From assembly GCA_000415185.1 (NCBI GenBank), contig KE351596.1:73279-119841 (forward strand): DNA of 46,563 nt, in the 5' to 3' direction. The first letter of the stretch is position 1, and each line of letters begins with the position of its first letter. The stretch is from Enterococcus faecalis 13-SD-W-01 (lineage in GTDB: Bacteria > Bacillota > Bacilli > Lactobacillales > Enterococcaceae). Of the stretch, positions 26,888-35,517 are shown in pieces. The notes below the pieces were generated by a model. The model had not been told where the DNA came from. It saw only the letters and a program-made list of their open reading frames with translations, and did no database searches. A program made the position numbers and the translations under genes.

Positions 26888-28272
26888 TGATTTCATTGAT
26901 TCTGACACTTATTTTGATTTTTTGTAATTTTATCTTTGCTTTCGTTCAATCTTTAGCTGCAAAGCCGCACAGCTATGTTATTATCGAGAACACTTTTCCT
27001 AAAGAAAAACTCCAAGATCCAAAAGTTCTTTCTTTAACGAAAGAATACCGGAGACGGCTGTTTCAAACAGCTTTCATATTGAGCATTTTTGACTTGCTGC
27101 TGCTTTTACCTATGAAAGACTCGCTTTTTATGACATTATTTTTCGTCTTGCTGTTTCTTACAATCGGCAGTAATTATTCTTTGCTCATTTACTATATACG
27201 CAAGACAAGAAAACTGATTGTTGAAAATGATTGGCAGCTGCCTTCCAGTCCAGTTCAAATAAATACGCGATTATTGACAGAAAAAAACCGAAAACTGCTG
27301 TCTATTTGGTGGTTCGTCCCTAGCTTCATCCTTACAGGAATATTAAGTTGGATCAGTCATTCGATGCAGCAGCCGCTTTCTATCCTTTTCCTATTTATGA
27401 TGTTAGCTATCTTGGTTTTCTTTGTTCTTGGCTGGTGGTTTATTGGACGGTTACCTGTCCGCTCGCTTACCGAAAACCAGAAAATCAACCAAAAATATAA
27501 CGATCTGACAAAATTCTACTGGTCCTTTTTGATTATATTTATGAGTACAGCGTTTCCTGTCATTTTTTACCTTCCGCTTTTGACGATGAACTTTTCTGCT
27601 GATTTATTTGTTCTTTTGACATTCGTAGAAGCTGCTCTGCTGATCTTTTTCTGCGGATTTACTTGCTGGTGGCTTTTGCGTCTGCGGAAAAAACAAGATC
27701 AATTATTGCAGCAAACAGATACTTTCCGTTATCAAGGAGATGATGATTATTATTGGCGTTATGGGATGTACTATAATCCTGATGATACTCGAGTGATGGT
27801 ACCAGATAGAATCGGGATGAACCTTTCCATCAATCTTGCTCGAACAGGCGGGAAGATTTCTCTTGGACTTGTTGCTGTTCTTTTGTTTTTCGCTATGCTG
27901 TTCACGATTGGTCCCTTATATGTCCTAGATTATCATCCAGATCCTTTGACAAGCACAGTCACGCAAAAACAAGTTACATTAGACGCACCCTTTACACCAC
28001 AACGCGTGATCCCATTTGAGACGATCCAATCCGCAGAATTGATTGACAAAGTACCTGATACTTTGGCTAAAACAAGCGGCCTTGCGACTCAAAACTATAC
28101 GATTGGAAACTTCAAAGTTGGCGATCGTCCCGCAGTGATGTACGTAGACCGTCAATCAACGCCCGTCCTAAAAATAAAAACTGCCAAACGAGATTATTTC
28201 TTTACTAGCAAACAACCAGAACAAACCAAAAATTTGTACCGGCAAATCCAAAATCGTCTTCAAGACGAATAA
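26887..28272 (+). CDS. Membrane protein with DUF5808-like domain, GntR-operon partner
   Basis: This 461-residue protein has about eight to nine membrane segments. A cytosolic WRYGMYYNPDDTRVMVPDRIG motif (~290-310) is typical of DUF5808. The C-terminal extracytoplasmic domain (~350-461) resembles the PH-like domain seen in related bacterial membrane proteins. The ATG at 26887 is chosen (GGGGG 7 nt upstream); it overlaps the GntR stop. Genes like this are paired with YtrA-type regulators in many Firmicutes, suggesting an envelope-stress role, but the function is not known. Confidence 0.82.
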   Translation: MISLILTLILIFCNFIFAFVQSLAAKPHSYVIIENTFPKEKLQDPKVLSLTKEYRRRLFQTAFILSIFDLLLLLPMKDSLFMTLFFVLLFLTIGSNYSLLIYYIRKTRKLIVENDWQLPSSPVQINTRLLTEKNRKLLSIWWFVPSFILTGILSWISHSMQQPLSILFLFMMLAILVFFVLGWWFIGRLPVRSLTENQKINQKYNDLTKFYWSFLIIFMSTAFPVIFYLPLLTMNFSADLFVLLTFVEAALLIFFCGFTCWWLLRLRKKQDQLLQQTDTFRYQGDDDYYWRYGMYYNPDDTRVMVPDRIGMNLSINLARTGGKISLGLVAVLLFFAMLFTIGPLYVLDYHPDPLTSTVTQKQVTLDAPFTPQRVIPFETIQSAELIDKVPDTLAKTSGLATQNYTIGNFKVGDRPAVMYVDRQSTPVLKIKTAKRDYFFTSKQPEQTKNLYRQIQNRLQDE

Positions 28273-28280
28273 AACAGACA

Positions 28281-28316
28281 AAAAAGAACGTGCAATAAAT
28301 CTGCACGTTCTTTTTT
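28281..28316. terminator. Bidirectional terminator
   Basis: AAAAAGAACGTGCA / TGCACGTTCTTTTT with a 7-nt loop sits between the convergent membrane-protein and phosphoesterase genes. Confidence 0.92.
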
Positions 28317-28318
28317 GT

Positions 28319-28924
28319 TCAATTGTTTAGTTTTTGCAGCTCTGCTTCTTTTTTCTGGAAAATTTCTTCGATCTGCTTTTCTGACAACGGTACACCAAAG
28401 GAAACCTCACCTAAAAATGCGCGTTCTGGCGCATCGACCCCTACATTCACCACCGCAGCTATCGGAACACTGTAATGATGGATATGACCATGCAAATTTC
28501 GGATAGGGTCTTTTTGTCCCAAAAGCATTGGATAATGCGTCAAATAATATTGCTGATGATTAAATTTGACAATACTTCCGACATCTGAGAAAGCAAATTT
28601 TTTCTCTCCATCAGGCATGTCAGGATTGTATTTTTCTAAATAACGAAAAAAAGCACGACTGTCATGGTTCCCTTTGATAAAGTGGATCTTACCATTCAAC
28701 TGGAGAAGGACAGTCAAGATTTCTGCACTTCCTTTTTCATATTGCGGATGCATAGCGATATCCCCTAAATGATAGACGACATCCTTCTCTGTCACTACCT
28801 CATTCCAGCTCGTAACCAATGCTTGGTTCATTTCTTCTACCGTATTGAAGAGTCGTGGGGCAAAGTCATTTTGACCTAAAAGTTTTTCATGAAAAAAATG
28901 AGTATCGCTGATAAAATAGTTCAT
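28319..28924 (-). CDS. Calcineurin-like metallophosphoesterase
   Basis: This 201-residue cytoplasmic phosphoesterase has the full metal-site series: DTHFFH (D-x-H), HLGDIA (GD), IKGNHDSR (GNHD), LTHYPML (H) and HGHIHHY (GH-x-H). Its small size and single domain fit the UPF/YfcE-like hydrolases with unknown substrate. GGAGG lies 8 nt from the ATG. Confidence 0.9.
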   Translation of the reverse strand: MNYFISDTHFFHEKLLGQNDFAPRLFNTVEEMNQALVTSWNEVVTEKDVVYHLGDIAMHPQYEKGSAEILTVLLQLNGKIHFIKGNHDSRAFFRYLEKYNPDMPDGEKKFAFSDVGSIVKFNHQQYYLTHYPMLLGQKDPIRNLHGHIHHYSVPIAAVVNVGVDAPERAFLGEVSFGVPLSEKQIEEIFQKKEAELQKLNN

Positions 28925-29137
28925 CTTTCTTTCCTCCAGCAGTTCTTTTTTTCAGAGTAAACAAACATGCAGACAAGCGCAACTGTTACGTACTGCTAGC
29001 TGGAAGAAAGTGTGGCAGCTTCTTCGTTTTGAGTCTTTTTATGTATAGATTTAAGTAATAGGAATCTGTCTTTTTTTATGGTACATACTTTATTTACTCT
29101 TTGACAAAGCCATCCAATCAGCTCCTTTTTAGCAACA
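28925..29137. other. Intergenic region, nothing assigned
   Basis: It is 213 bp of AT-rich sequence downstream of the two mini membrane protein genes and upstream of the phosphoesterase gene. I see no clear terminator for the former, no ORF and no conserved motif. Confidence 0.4.
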
Positions 29138-29404
29138 TTATGAACTTATATAACAATAGTAACGATAAATTTGCTCCCATACATAGTAAGTAGCTAAGAA
29201 GTAATTGATGATTATAAACATCCATTTGATTCTGTTATTTTGGATTTTGGTTGAAAAATAGAGCCCTGGTAGGCCGGGCACAAACATAAAGTGCTTTAAA
29301 ACTTCACTTTGCGGACTATTTCCTCCTAAAAAAATTATCCCTATAAAAAGAAATGACAGATACGTAGATCCTATTAGCCCATTTCTATATAAAGTTTTTT
29401 CCAT
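29138..29404 (-). CDS. Mini membrane protein, half-unit paralogue of the 24.5-kb membrane protein
   Basis: This 88-residue protein has about three hydrophobic segments. Its LPGLYFSTKIQNNRIKW stretch followed by IIINYFLATY matches SSGLYFATKLDPGKIKW and IANYLFATY of the protein at 24450-25058. The ATG at 29404 follows AAAGGAG; a TTG at 29419 is in frame but inside the ribosome binding site. It follows another half-unit gene after 44 bp, so the two are probably one transcript. Function unknown. Confidence 0.72.
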   Translation of the reverse strand: MEKTLYRNGLIGSTYLSFLFIGIIFLGGNSPQSEVLKHFMFVPGLPGLYFSTKIQNNRIKWMFIIINYFLATYYVWEQIYRYYCYISS

Positions 29405-29448
29405 TTTTTCTCCTTTCAATTTTCACCCATCGATCAATGACAATCCCT

Positions 29449-29706
29449 CTACCTGCTAAAAAGAAACCAACTATAGATACAAATCCAATTAAGAACAATA
29501 ACTGCCCACTTAAAAAATTTAAAGGAAATTTGCGTTGAAAAAATTAAACTTCCCCCTCCAGTTAGCCAACAACAAAACATAATTAACGTGAATAATTCGG
29601 AATTATATTTCGTAGAAGAATCCCAGAAGAAACTCGCAAACGCCATAGAAATCATCAACAAAACAACCGAAACAACGGTACATATTTTACTCTTCGATAA
29701 GATCAT
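29449..29706 (-). CDS. Mini membrane protein, second half-unit paralogue
   Basis: This 85-residue protein has two to three membrane segments. The block GGGSLIFSTQISFKFFKW followed by a hydrophobic segment aligns with GLYFSTKI-N-RIKW of its neighbour and with both halves of the 24.5-kb protein. GGAGG lies 9 nt upstream of the ATG. Local base composition is clearly more AT-rich than in the flanking genes. No known domain. Confidence 0.7.
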   Translation of the reverse strand: MILSKSKICTVVSVVLLMISMAFASFFWDSSTKYNSELFTLIMFCCWLTGGGSLIFSTQISFKFFKWAVIVLNWICIYSWFLFSR

Positions 29707-29919
29707 TCAAATGCCTCCTTTTTAATAATTAACGTTTCTCAATAATTCCAAAAAATCTAAAAAAACCGAAACAAATTCTAATAACACTAAAATTAAATAA
29801 CAAATAACGTAAACGCTCCCCATTTCTAAAAAAGCTTATCACAGGAACGATCCGAATGATTCGCTCATTTTTTCCAGCTTTGGAAATTTCTGCACTTAGT
29901 TAATAAATCAAGCAATATG
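29707..29919. other. Intergenic region with the promoter of the mini membrane proteins
   Basis: This is very AT-rich sequence between the mini-protein genes and the terminator at 29920-29950. It must contain the minus-strand promoter of the mini-protein pair but I cannot choose between several weak -10-like sites. Confidence 0.35.
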
Positions 29920-29950
29920 AAAAAGCCGACATTTTAAATGCCGGCTTTTT
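29920..29950. terminator. Terminator of the second MFS gene
   Basis: AAAAAGCCG-CATT pairs with AATG-CGGCTTTTT with small mismatches. It is flanked by A and T runs so works both ways. It lies 10 bp past the MFS stop on the minus strand. Confidence 0.85.
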
Positions 29951-29959
29951 GCTGTTTCT

Positions 29960-31225
29960 TCAATTTTTCTCTAATTCTTTCTGCAATTTTTTATCGTAAT
30001 CACGTGCGGTTGGACTCATAAACAAAGCAATTCCACATAATAAAATCCCGATTCCGGCAAACAGAAACATTTTTTCCACACCGAATCGGTCAGCTAATGG
30101 TCCTGCAAATAACAACCCGATTGGTCCTGTCAAACTCATCAAAGAGTTGAAAACACCCAAAACACGTCCTAAAACACTTGGCTCATAGCTTTGTTGGATC
30201 ATTGCCATCAGCAGCGTATTGAAATAAGGTGTTGCAAAACCTGCACCTGCATTTAAGATAATGAAATACAAGAAACCTTGACTATCACTTGGAACTAACC
30301 CGCTTGCACCAATTGTCAAACCAATAACGATATAAGCGATAAAAATAGGTTTCATCCGATCTTTCCACGTTCCCACAAAACTGATCAGTGCACCACCTAA
30401 AAGCATCCCAACTGCATACACCACTTCTACAACGCCTGCTTGCCCTACTGAACCGCCAAAGTAATCTAGGGTCATTAAAGGATACAGACTCGCTGCCGGC
30501 ATGAACAACAGCGTCACAAATGCGCCATTGATCGTTATGTACCATAATCCTTTATTCTCTAATAATTTTTGCAGACCCAATTTCGCGTCTTTGAAAACTG
30601 CCAGCGGTACATCCAATGTTTCAGGAGCAACTTTTGGTATCTTTACAAAAACCAATAATCCTACTCCGAATACTGCACCCAGCACATCTAATAAAATCAA
30701 ATAATTGACTGGTACAACTGAAAACAAAGCCGCGCCTAAAGCAGGAGCAATGATGAAATTCGCTGATTGGACCATTCCTAATTGGCCATTCGTCCTCGTT
30801 ATCTGAGAGGCTGGAACAATTGTCGGCAAAATCGACTGAATCGTAGGCATTTGGAATGTTTGTGCGACTGACCGCATAAACAAGGAAACAAAAACCAGCC
30901 AAATCGGAAAGGATTCCGAAACGGTTCCAACTATTGCTAATACAAGCGCAAAAATCGCAACAATAATATCCGTGACAATCAATAGGATCTTTTTATCCCA
31001 TCGATCGACGAGCGGTCCCACAAATGGGCTTAACAAAACCATTGGAATCATTCCCAGCAATGTAGCAAAACTCAAGATCGTTGCCGAACCTGTTGCTCTG
31101 GTCAAATACCAAATAATTGCATACTGGACCACCATACTAGTGATTCCTGATAAAAATTGACCTGATAAAAAGAATGCATAATTCTTCTTCCAGTTCGTTA
31201 AAACAGCCGACTGTTCATTCTCCAT
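29960..31225 (-). CDS. MFS exporter, macrolide-efflux (Mef/MFS_3)-like
   Basis: This 421-residue transporter has 12 predicted membrane segments. The N-terminal block FFLSGQFLSGITSMVVQYAI, then IWYLTRATGSATILSFATL, then the motif A variant FVGPLVDRWDKKILL, is that of the Mef/EntS-like MFS_3 family of exporters. The substrate is unknown; macrolides are only the best-known case. The ATG at 31225 has GAGGG 7 nt upstream; a TTG at 31231 is in frame. An 8-bp inverted repeat overlaps the predicted start of transcription, but no regulator gene is adjacent. Confidence 0.88.
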   Translation of the reverse strand: MENEQSAVLTNWKKNYAFFLSGQFLSGITSMVVQYAIIWYLTRATGSATILSFATLLGMIPMVLLSPFVGPLVDRWDKKILLIVTDIIVAIFALVLAIVGTVSESFPIWLVFVSLFMRSVAQTFQMPTIQSILPTIVPASQITRTNGQLGMVQSANFIIAPALGAALFSVVPVNYLILLDVLGAVFGVGLLVFVKIPKVAPETLDVPLAVFKDAKLGLQKLLENKGLWYITINGAFVTLLFMPAASLYPLMTLDYFGGSVGQAGVVEVVYAVGMLLGGALISFVGTWKDRMKPIFIAYIVIGLTIGASGLVPSDSQGFLYFIILNAGAGFATPYFNTLLMAMIQQSYEPSVLGRVLGVFNSLMSLTGPIGLLFAGPLADRFGVEKMFLFAGIGILLCGIALFMSPTARDYDKKLQKELEKN

Positions 31226-31249
31226 AAACAACCCTCTTTTCCTTTTTCA

Positions 31250-31270
31250 TTTGTGCAGCGTTTGCACAAA
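31250..31270. promoter_or_regulatory. Inverted repeat at the MFS promoter (candidate operator)
   Basis: TTTGTGCA-GCGTT-TGCACAAA is a perfect 8-bp inverted repeat. It lies just downstream of the minus-strand TATAAT (31276-31281) and covers the expected +1. A repressor bound here would block the exporter. The regulator is not encoded next to it. Confidence 0.6.
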
Positions 31271-31427
31271 CAAATATTATACGTGATTCTTTTTTTCAAA
31301 AAAAGAGCTTTCCCTAAATAACAATTGTTTTAATTTGAATTTCTTATCATATATCAAAAAATCAGAAAAAAAGAAAGAAAAAGTAAAATATGCTAAACTG
31401 TAAAAAACATATTTCGGAGGGATTTTG

Positions 31428-32204
31428 ATGGCTATCACCTTTAAAACAATCTTGTCTTCTTCAAAGATCCACATCCAGCTTGAAAATGAACAGGTTGACT
31501 TATTTGTAACATCTGAAGTACCTGAATTACCAGATCATGCGTTTTATCTTTTTTTCCAACAAAAAAACTGGGTTGCTGTGGGTAAAACGATCTTACCAAA
31601 AAAATTCGACACAGTAGTTATGGTTCAGCTTCCTTGGGAGATGGACGCTGAACATTTGATCCATCTATTTTCAGAACATGCAAATGAGACAGGAAAAACG
31701 ATTGAAACGGACAAAAATGCGCTAACTTCTGTGCCTGCGCATGTGCAAAAAAACGTGGCAGACATCTACGAAAAAATCACGGAAATCCTCACTGTCTTCG
31801 GCTACTTCGGACAAATACAAACACCCGAAAAGAAAAAGCCGGCAAAAGCACGTCATCGTTGGAGCAAAGAAGTCAGCGAGATTCCTTTTACTGTCGATTT
31901 CAGAGGAAGTACAGCTACGATTTATTGGATCAAACGAAACGAGATGCTTATCAAAGCTGGGGCTTCTCTGATGCCGGAAGCACCGCTCAATAAAGACGGC
32001 TCTTTAGGTTATGCCGCAAAATACGGCGAAAAATTGCGTGCTGATCATCAAGAAAAAATCAGCGGCAGCAAAACCATTGAGGATATCATTGTGAAGAGCG
32101 TCAATGAAGCGAGTCTGCTTTTGTATTTCGGCGGCACGAACAGCTGGCTGGAATTTACGGATGAACATGGGAAAACCATTGATGAATGGACACGTGTGGA
32201 ATGA
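31428..32204 (+). CDS. Unknown protein with DUF4357-like C-terminus
   Basis: This 258-residue soluble protein has no signal peptide. The middle (~130-145) is basic and Pro/Lys-rich. The C-terminal ~100 residues contain RNEMLIKAGASL, a Leu-Arg-x-x-His segment and SVNEASLLLYFGGTNSWLEF followed by GKTIDEWTR. This order resembles DUF4357 (R-x-x-hL-x-x-G, then SPSxAAxxxxG-x-x-NGWxxW, then GKTLDE), a domain found with nucleases, but the match is weak. The ATG at 31428 has GGAGGG 6 nt upstream. It is monocistronic and convergent with the DUF1831 gene. Real gene, function unknown. Confidence 0.78.
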   Translation: MAITFKTILSSSKIHIQLENEQVDLFVTSEVPELPDHAFYLFFQQKNWVAVGKTILPKKFDTVVMVQLPWEMDAEHLIHLFSEHANETGKTIETDKNALTSVPAHVQKNVADIYEKITEILTVFGYFGQIQTPEKKKPAKARHRWSKEVSEIPFTVDFRGSTATIYWIKRNEMLIKAGASLMPEAPLNKDGSLGYAAKYGEKLRADHQEKISGSKTIEDIIVKSVNEASLLLYFGGTNSWLEFTDEHGKTIDEWTRVE

Positions 32205-32245
32205 TTTTCTGACATATTCTTAAAAAATAAATGTAAAAAAACAAA

Positions 32246-32271
32246 AAACGAAGACTCGCGAGTCTTCGTTT
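32246..32271. terminator. Bidirectional terminator
   Basis: AAACGAAGACTCG / CGAGTCTTCGTTT is a perfect palindrome with A and T runs at both ends. It lies between the convergent genes at 31428-32204 and 32277-32621. Confidence 0.88.
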
Positions 32272-32276
32272 GTTTG

Positions 32277-32621
32277 TTATTCTGCTTTTTCAAATAAACC
32301 GCGGCTGATCATGCTGTCCATCAAGAAATAAAACTTGTCTTGGCTCATTTTTTGGTTTTCATCTTTGAAGATATCTACTGCTCTTAAACCATTTGCCGTG
32401 GTCACTGACATTTTGAATGATTTGATATCTTTTGAAACAGTAATCTTCAACTTGAAGCCTTCTTTACTTTGCGGTGTTGCATCTAACGGCTGGATCAATT
32501 GATAGTTGCCGCCATTCGTTTCTGTAAATCCGTTATCCTTCAATGTATAGCGTTTTGCATTTGGGTGCAGACGATAAACGGTATTCGCGCCTAAAACAGT
32601 CGCTGTTTCTGAAAATGCCAT
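32277..32621 (-). CDS. DUF1831-family protein, cysteine desulfurase partner
   Basis: This 114-residue soluble protein begins MAFSETATVLGANTVYRLHPNAKRY and fits DUF1831, a small Lactobacillales family often located directly after a cysteine desulfurase gene, as here (125 bp downstream). That conserved placement suggests a role in sulfur transfer or tRNA thiolation, but the function is unproven. GAGG is 8 nt upstream of the ATG at 32621; an in-frame ATG 9 bp upstream is less well placed. Confidence 0.82.
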   Translation of the reverse strand: MAFSETATVLGANTVYRLHPNAKRYTLKDNGFTETNGGNYQLIQPLDATPQSKEGFKLKITVSKDIKSFKMSVTTANGLRAVDIFKDENQKMSQDKFYFLMDSMISRGLFEKAE

Positions 32622-32746
32622 GTTGTTCACCTCGATAATTTTATGTACTCTTTTTCATTATAGAAGGTTTTCAGACATTTGACCAGCTGCTTTTTCTGTT
32701 TCAATTTCTAAAGAAAGACAGAGTTACACGTACATACAATCTAAAA

Positions 32747-33883
32747 TTATTTTTTCAAGATACTGATCAATTTATCAGTAAACTGCTCCACGTGTTCGTT
32801 TGTTGTACCATAACCGAAGCTGACACGAATCGATTCTTTTACTGCATCCGTGTTTTCGCCATACATAGCTTCCAAAACATGGGAAGGTTCGACATTTCCA
32901 GCTGTACATGCAGAACCTGTTGAAACAGCGATTCCTTGCAAGTCAAGTTTCATCAACAGCAGATCACTCGCTGCACCAGGGAATCTTAAGTTCAAGATAT
33001 GTGCTAATTTATTTTCTAAATCACCATTTACTTGATAATCGATCCCTGCTTGATCCAATCTTTCTAAAATAGCTGTTTGATATTCTAAATATTTTTGTTT
33101 GCGTTGTTCACGTTCTTCTTCTGTTAAAATTGCTACAGCTTGGCTCATTCCCCAGATTCCTGGCAGATTTTCAGTACCGGCGCGGCGTTTTTCCTCTTGT
33201 TCCCCACCGATCAGCATTGAAGGAAGCTTGACGCCATCTCGTTTGAATAAAAAGCCGACGCCTTTTGGTCCATTGATCTTATGTCCCGAAACACTCAACA
33301 AATCAATATTTGACTCATAAGGACGGATGGTTTGGCTGCCATAAGCTTGCACTGCATCTGTGTGGAAATATGCTGGATGGTCGCGAAGCAATTCACCGAT
33401 TTCTTTGATTGGCATCAAGTTTCCGATTTCATTGTTTCCATACATGACTGAAACAAGGATCGTATCTTCTCTTAATGCATTTTTTACATCCTCGATAGAA
33501 AGAGTACCTTTTTCATCTACAGGAAGGTATGTAACTTCAAACCCTTTTGATTCAAGATAATGCATCGTATTCAAAACAGCAGGATGTTCAATTGCTGTGG
33601 TGATTAAATGTTTGCCTTCTTCTTGTCTTGAAAAAGCTGTTTCCAGCAATGCTGTATTGTCCCCTTCTGTTCCTCCGCTGTTAAAAATGATTTCGTGTGC
33701 AGAAACTTGAAGACTGTCTGCGACGATTTGCCGCGCTTCTTCTAATTTTACATTTGCTTGACGGCCAAAACCGTGGATACTTGATGGATTCCCAAAAACA
33801 TCTTTCATGATGTCAGACATTGCGTCGATCACTTTTGGATGCATGGGTGTTGTTGCAGCATGATCTAAATAGATAGTTTCCAT
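32747..33883 (-). CDS. Cysteine desulfurase, NifS/IscS family
   Basis: This 378-residue PLP enzyme releases sulfur from cysteine as a protein persulfide. The PLP Lys202 is in VSGHKINGPKG. The active Cys326 is in STGSACTAGN. HTDAVQA holds the PLP-binding Asp, and TAIEH the His. In Firmicutes this type feeds MnmA and other thiolation enzymes; mnmA lies 7 kb away. The ATG at 33883 follows GAAGGGG; an in-frame extension up to 33994 encodes hydrophobic junk and was excluded. Confidence 0.94.
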   Translation of the reverse strand: METIYLDHAATTPMHPKVIDAMSDIMKDVFGNPSSIHGFGRQANVKLEEARQIVADSLQVSAHEIIFNSGGTEGDNTALLETAFSRQEEGKHLITTAIEHPAVLNTMHYLESKGFEVTYLPVDEKGTLSIEDVKNALREDTILVSVMYGNNEIGNLMPIKEIGELLRDHPAYFHTDAVQAYGSQTIRPYESNIDLLSVSGHKINGPKGVGFLFKRDGVKLPSMLIGGEQEEKRRAGTENLPGIWGMSQAVAILTEEEREQRKQKYLEYQTAILERLDQAGIDYQVNGDLENKLAHILNLRFPGAASDLLLMKLDLQGIAVSTGSACTAGNVEPSHVLEAMYGENTDAVKESIRVSFGYGTTNEHVEQFTDKLISILKK

Positions 33884-33993
33884 CTTTTCCCCTTCTTTCC
33901 AATAAACTAGGGTCATTCTAGCATATAATAAAAAAACTTGCCAAAAATAACTGTAAAAAAGGTAGTAAAAAAATAAAACAGCGGAAATAAGCA
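33884..33993. other. Promoter region of the cysteine desulfurase gene
   Basis: This short AT-rich stretch lies between the array B terminator and the desulfurase start. It holds the ribosome binding site GGGG and probably the promoter (several TATAAT-like sites near 33920-33935). Confidence 0.4.
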
Positions 33994-34033
33994 AAACCCC
34001 CTTGAAACACGAATGACTGTTTCAAGGGGGTTT
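33994..34033 (-). terminator. Terminator after prs2 and repeat array B
   Basis: AAACCCCCTTGAAACA / TGTTTCAAGGGGGTTT is a 16-bp perfect stem with an 8-nt loop. It marks the left limit of array B, so prs2 mRNA would carry the whole array as a 3' UTR of about 550 nt. Confidence 0.85.
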
Positions 34034-34084
34034 ATTTGATTAAAGAAAGTTGCGAAATTTAGGTTTTTTTTCTAAAAAAAACTT

Positions 34085-34171
34085 TTGTTGCTAAGCTTTA
34101 TTTAGGAAAAACTATTTCCAATTTTAAAAGAGTCTTAATGCTCAGATCAGAGCACTGAGAAAACAACCTCT
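34085..34171 (-). repeat. Covarying-arm repeat, copy B0 (left half decayed)
   Basis: The right half (AGAGTCTTAATGCTCAGATC, then ACTGAGAA, then ACCTCT) is intact and matches A2 and B3. The left half is decayed: a GCTAAGC trace and no AACGGTGTT. The inner arms no longer pair. Confidence 0.75.
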
Positions 34172-34176
34172 ATCAA

Positions 34177-34294
34177 AACGGTATTCAAGAACCAACTCCT
34201 TCGGCATTAACTCAAAATTTCGCAAAATATGAGAAGCTATTTTACGAAATTCTTCTTTAATACTCGGAGCTGAACGGTTCTTTCATGACCTCTT
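34177..34294 (-). repeat. Covarying-arm repeat, copy B1
   Basis: This complete unit has AACGGTATT at the left and GACCTCT at the right. Outer arms are AAGAACC / GGTTCTT, the next CTCC / GGAG, inner AATTTCG / CGAAATT. None of these arm sequences is shared with A2, B2 or B3, yet each pairs. The loop segment (AAAATATGAGAAGCTATTTT) is conserved. Confidence 0.9.
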
Positions 34295-34298
34295 TCTA

Positions 34299-34419
34299 AA
34301 CGGTGTTCGCAAAGCTGACTTTCGGCATTAAGCTTTATCCAGAAAAAATGTGAAAAGCCATTTTCTCTGGATAAAGAGTCTTAATTGCTCAAGTCAAAAC
34401 GCTTTGCTCACAACCTCTT
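34299..34419 (-). repeat. Covarying-arm repeat, copy B2
   Basis: This complete unit has outer arms GCAAAGC / GCTTTGC, next TGACTT / AAGTCA, middle GCATTAAG / CTTAATTGC (one extra T), and inner CTTTATCCAGA / TCTGGATAAAG (11 bp). The arms differ from B1 and B3 but all pair. Confidence 0.92.
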
Positions 34420-34423
34420 CTTA

Positions 34424-34542
34424 AACGGTGTTTTCTCAGTTGATCTTCGGCATTAAGCTTTTCTGCTGAAAAATATGAAAAGCTATTTTCCAGCAGAAAA
34501 GAGTCTTGATGCTCAGATCAGAGCACTGAGAAAACAACCTCT
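34424..34542 (-). repeat. Covarying-arm repeat, copy B3 (abuts the prs2 stop)
   Basis: This unit is nearly identical to A2. Read with prs2, it starts AGAGGTTGTT directly after the TAA stop with no spacer. Three tandem complete units plus B0 make up array B. Confidence 0.92.
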
Positions 34543-35517
34543 TTATTCAAAATCTTTTTGTTCTAATCGAAACAGCGGACTCATTGGCGTATTTTCATGG
34601 ATTCGTTTCACTGCTTCTCCCATCAATTCAGAACAAGTAACGATCGTCAACTGTTCGGGTTGTCTTTCTGGGACTGTCCAAACAGAGTCTGTAATGCAGA
34701 TGTCTTTGATTGGCGCATTCTCTAATATTTCTTTTGCAGGAGGTGACAAAAGTCCGTGTGAAGCGCAGGCATAAATATCTTTTGCTCCGCTTTTTTCTAA
34801 AACTTTTGCTGCTCGTGCCAGAGTGGCTCCGGTATTCAAAATATCATCGACCATGATACATGTTTTTCCTTCAACATCCCCAATCACATAGCCGCTGTCA
34901 GGGTCACCATCTTCTGCATGGTCAACGATTGCTAATGTGCTGTTCAAGTATTCTGATAAGCTTCTAGCACGCTGCACACCGCTGTTTTTTGGTGTAACAA
35001 CAACGATATCGTCTCCCATCAGACCTAATTCACGATAATAATGGGCAAACAAAGGCATTGTAAATAAGTTATCTACAGGAATATCAAAAAATCCTTGGAC
35101 TTGCACAGTATGCAAATCAAGCGTCAATACACGTGTCGCACCTGCTTCTTCGATCAAGTTCGCAATCAATTTTGCTGTGATTGGCTCATGAGGTTTTGCG
35201 GTACGGTCTTGTCGTGCATAACCATAATAAGGCAGAACTACATTTATTGTTTTTGCGCTGGCGCGTTTCATTGCATCGATCATGATCAATAATTCCATAT
35301 AATAATCATTTACTGGTGCATTAGTTGATTGGACGATATAAACATGGTCTCCTCGAATACTTTCTTCGATGTTCATTGAGATCTCGCCATCACTGAACTG
35401 TTTTACCACGCTTTTTCCTAGTTCTGTCCCAAAGACTTTTGCGATTTTTTCTGCTAATGGACGATTCCCATTCAAACTAAAGATTTTTAATGTATCGTCC
35501 TGATACTTTTTACCCAT
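34543..35517 (-). CDS. prs2: Second-type ribose-phosphate pyrophosphokinase (Prs2)
   Basis: This 324-residue PRPP-synthetase homologue has the usual blocks [39 protein letters not shown] and a PRPP-loop [11 protein letters not shown]. Two features differ from canonical enzymes. The flexible catalytic loop that reads DKRRP in B. subtilis (Lys197, Arg199) reads [11 protein letters not shown]. The PRPP loop has Asn-Thr-Gly in place of Asp-Thr-Ala-Gly. From memory the same variants occur in streptococcal Prs2. It may be a weakly active or regulatory paralogue. AGGAGG precedes the ATG. The stop touches repeat copy B3. Confidence 0.93.
   Translation of the reverse strand: MGKKYQDDTLKIFSLNGNRPLAEKIAKVFGTELGKSVVKQFSDGEISMNIEESIRGDHVYIVQSTNAPVNDYYMELLIMIDAMKRASAKTINVVLPYYGYARQDRTAKPHEPITAKLIANLIEEAGATRVLTLDLHTVQVQGFFDIPVDNLFTMPLFAHYYRELGLMGDDIVVVTPKNSGVQRARSLSEYLNSTLAIVDHAEDGDPDSGYVIGDVEGKTCIMVDDILNTGATLARAAKVLEKSGAKDIYACASHGLLSPPAKEILENAPIKDICITDSVWTVPERQPEQLTIVTCSELMGEAVKRIHENTPMSPLFRLEQKDFE

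Noticed and set aside
33884-33994. 37-residue hydrophobic N-terminal extension of the cysteine desulfurase
   Set aside because: Not part of the family; METIYLDHAATTP with GAAGGGG upstream is the normal start.
34085-34542. Array B as a CRISPR or an insertion sequence
   Set aside because: Units abut without unique spacers, are themselves palindromic, and no cas or transposase gene is present.
34475-34774. Plus-strand ORF beginning MKSYFPAEK, the same start as the extension at 9979
   Set aside because: The shared start is simply the repeat's conserved segment translated twice; the rest of the ORF is antisense to prs2.
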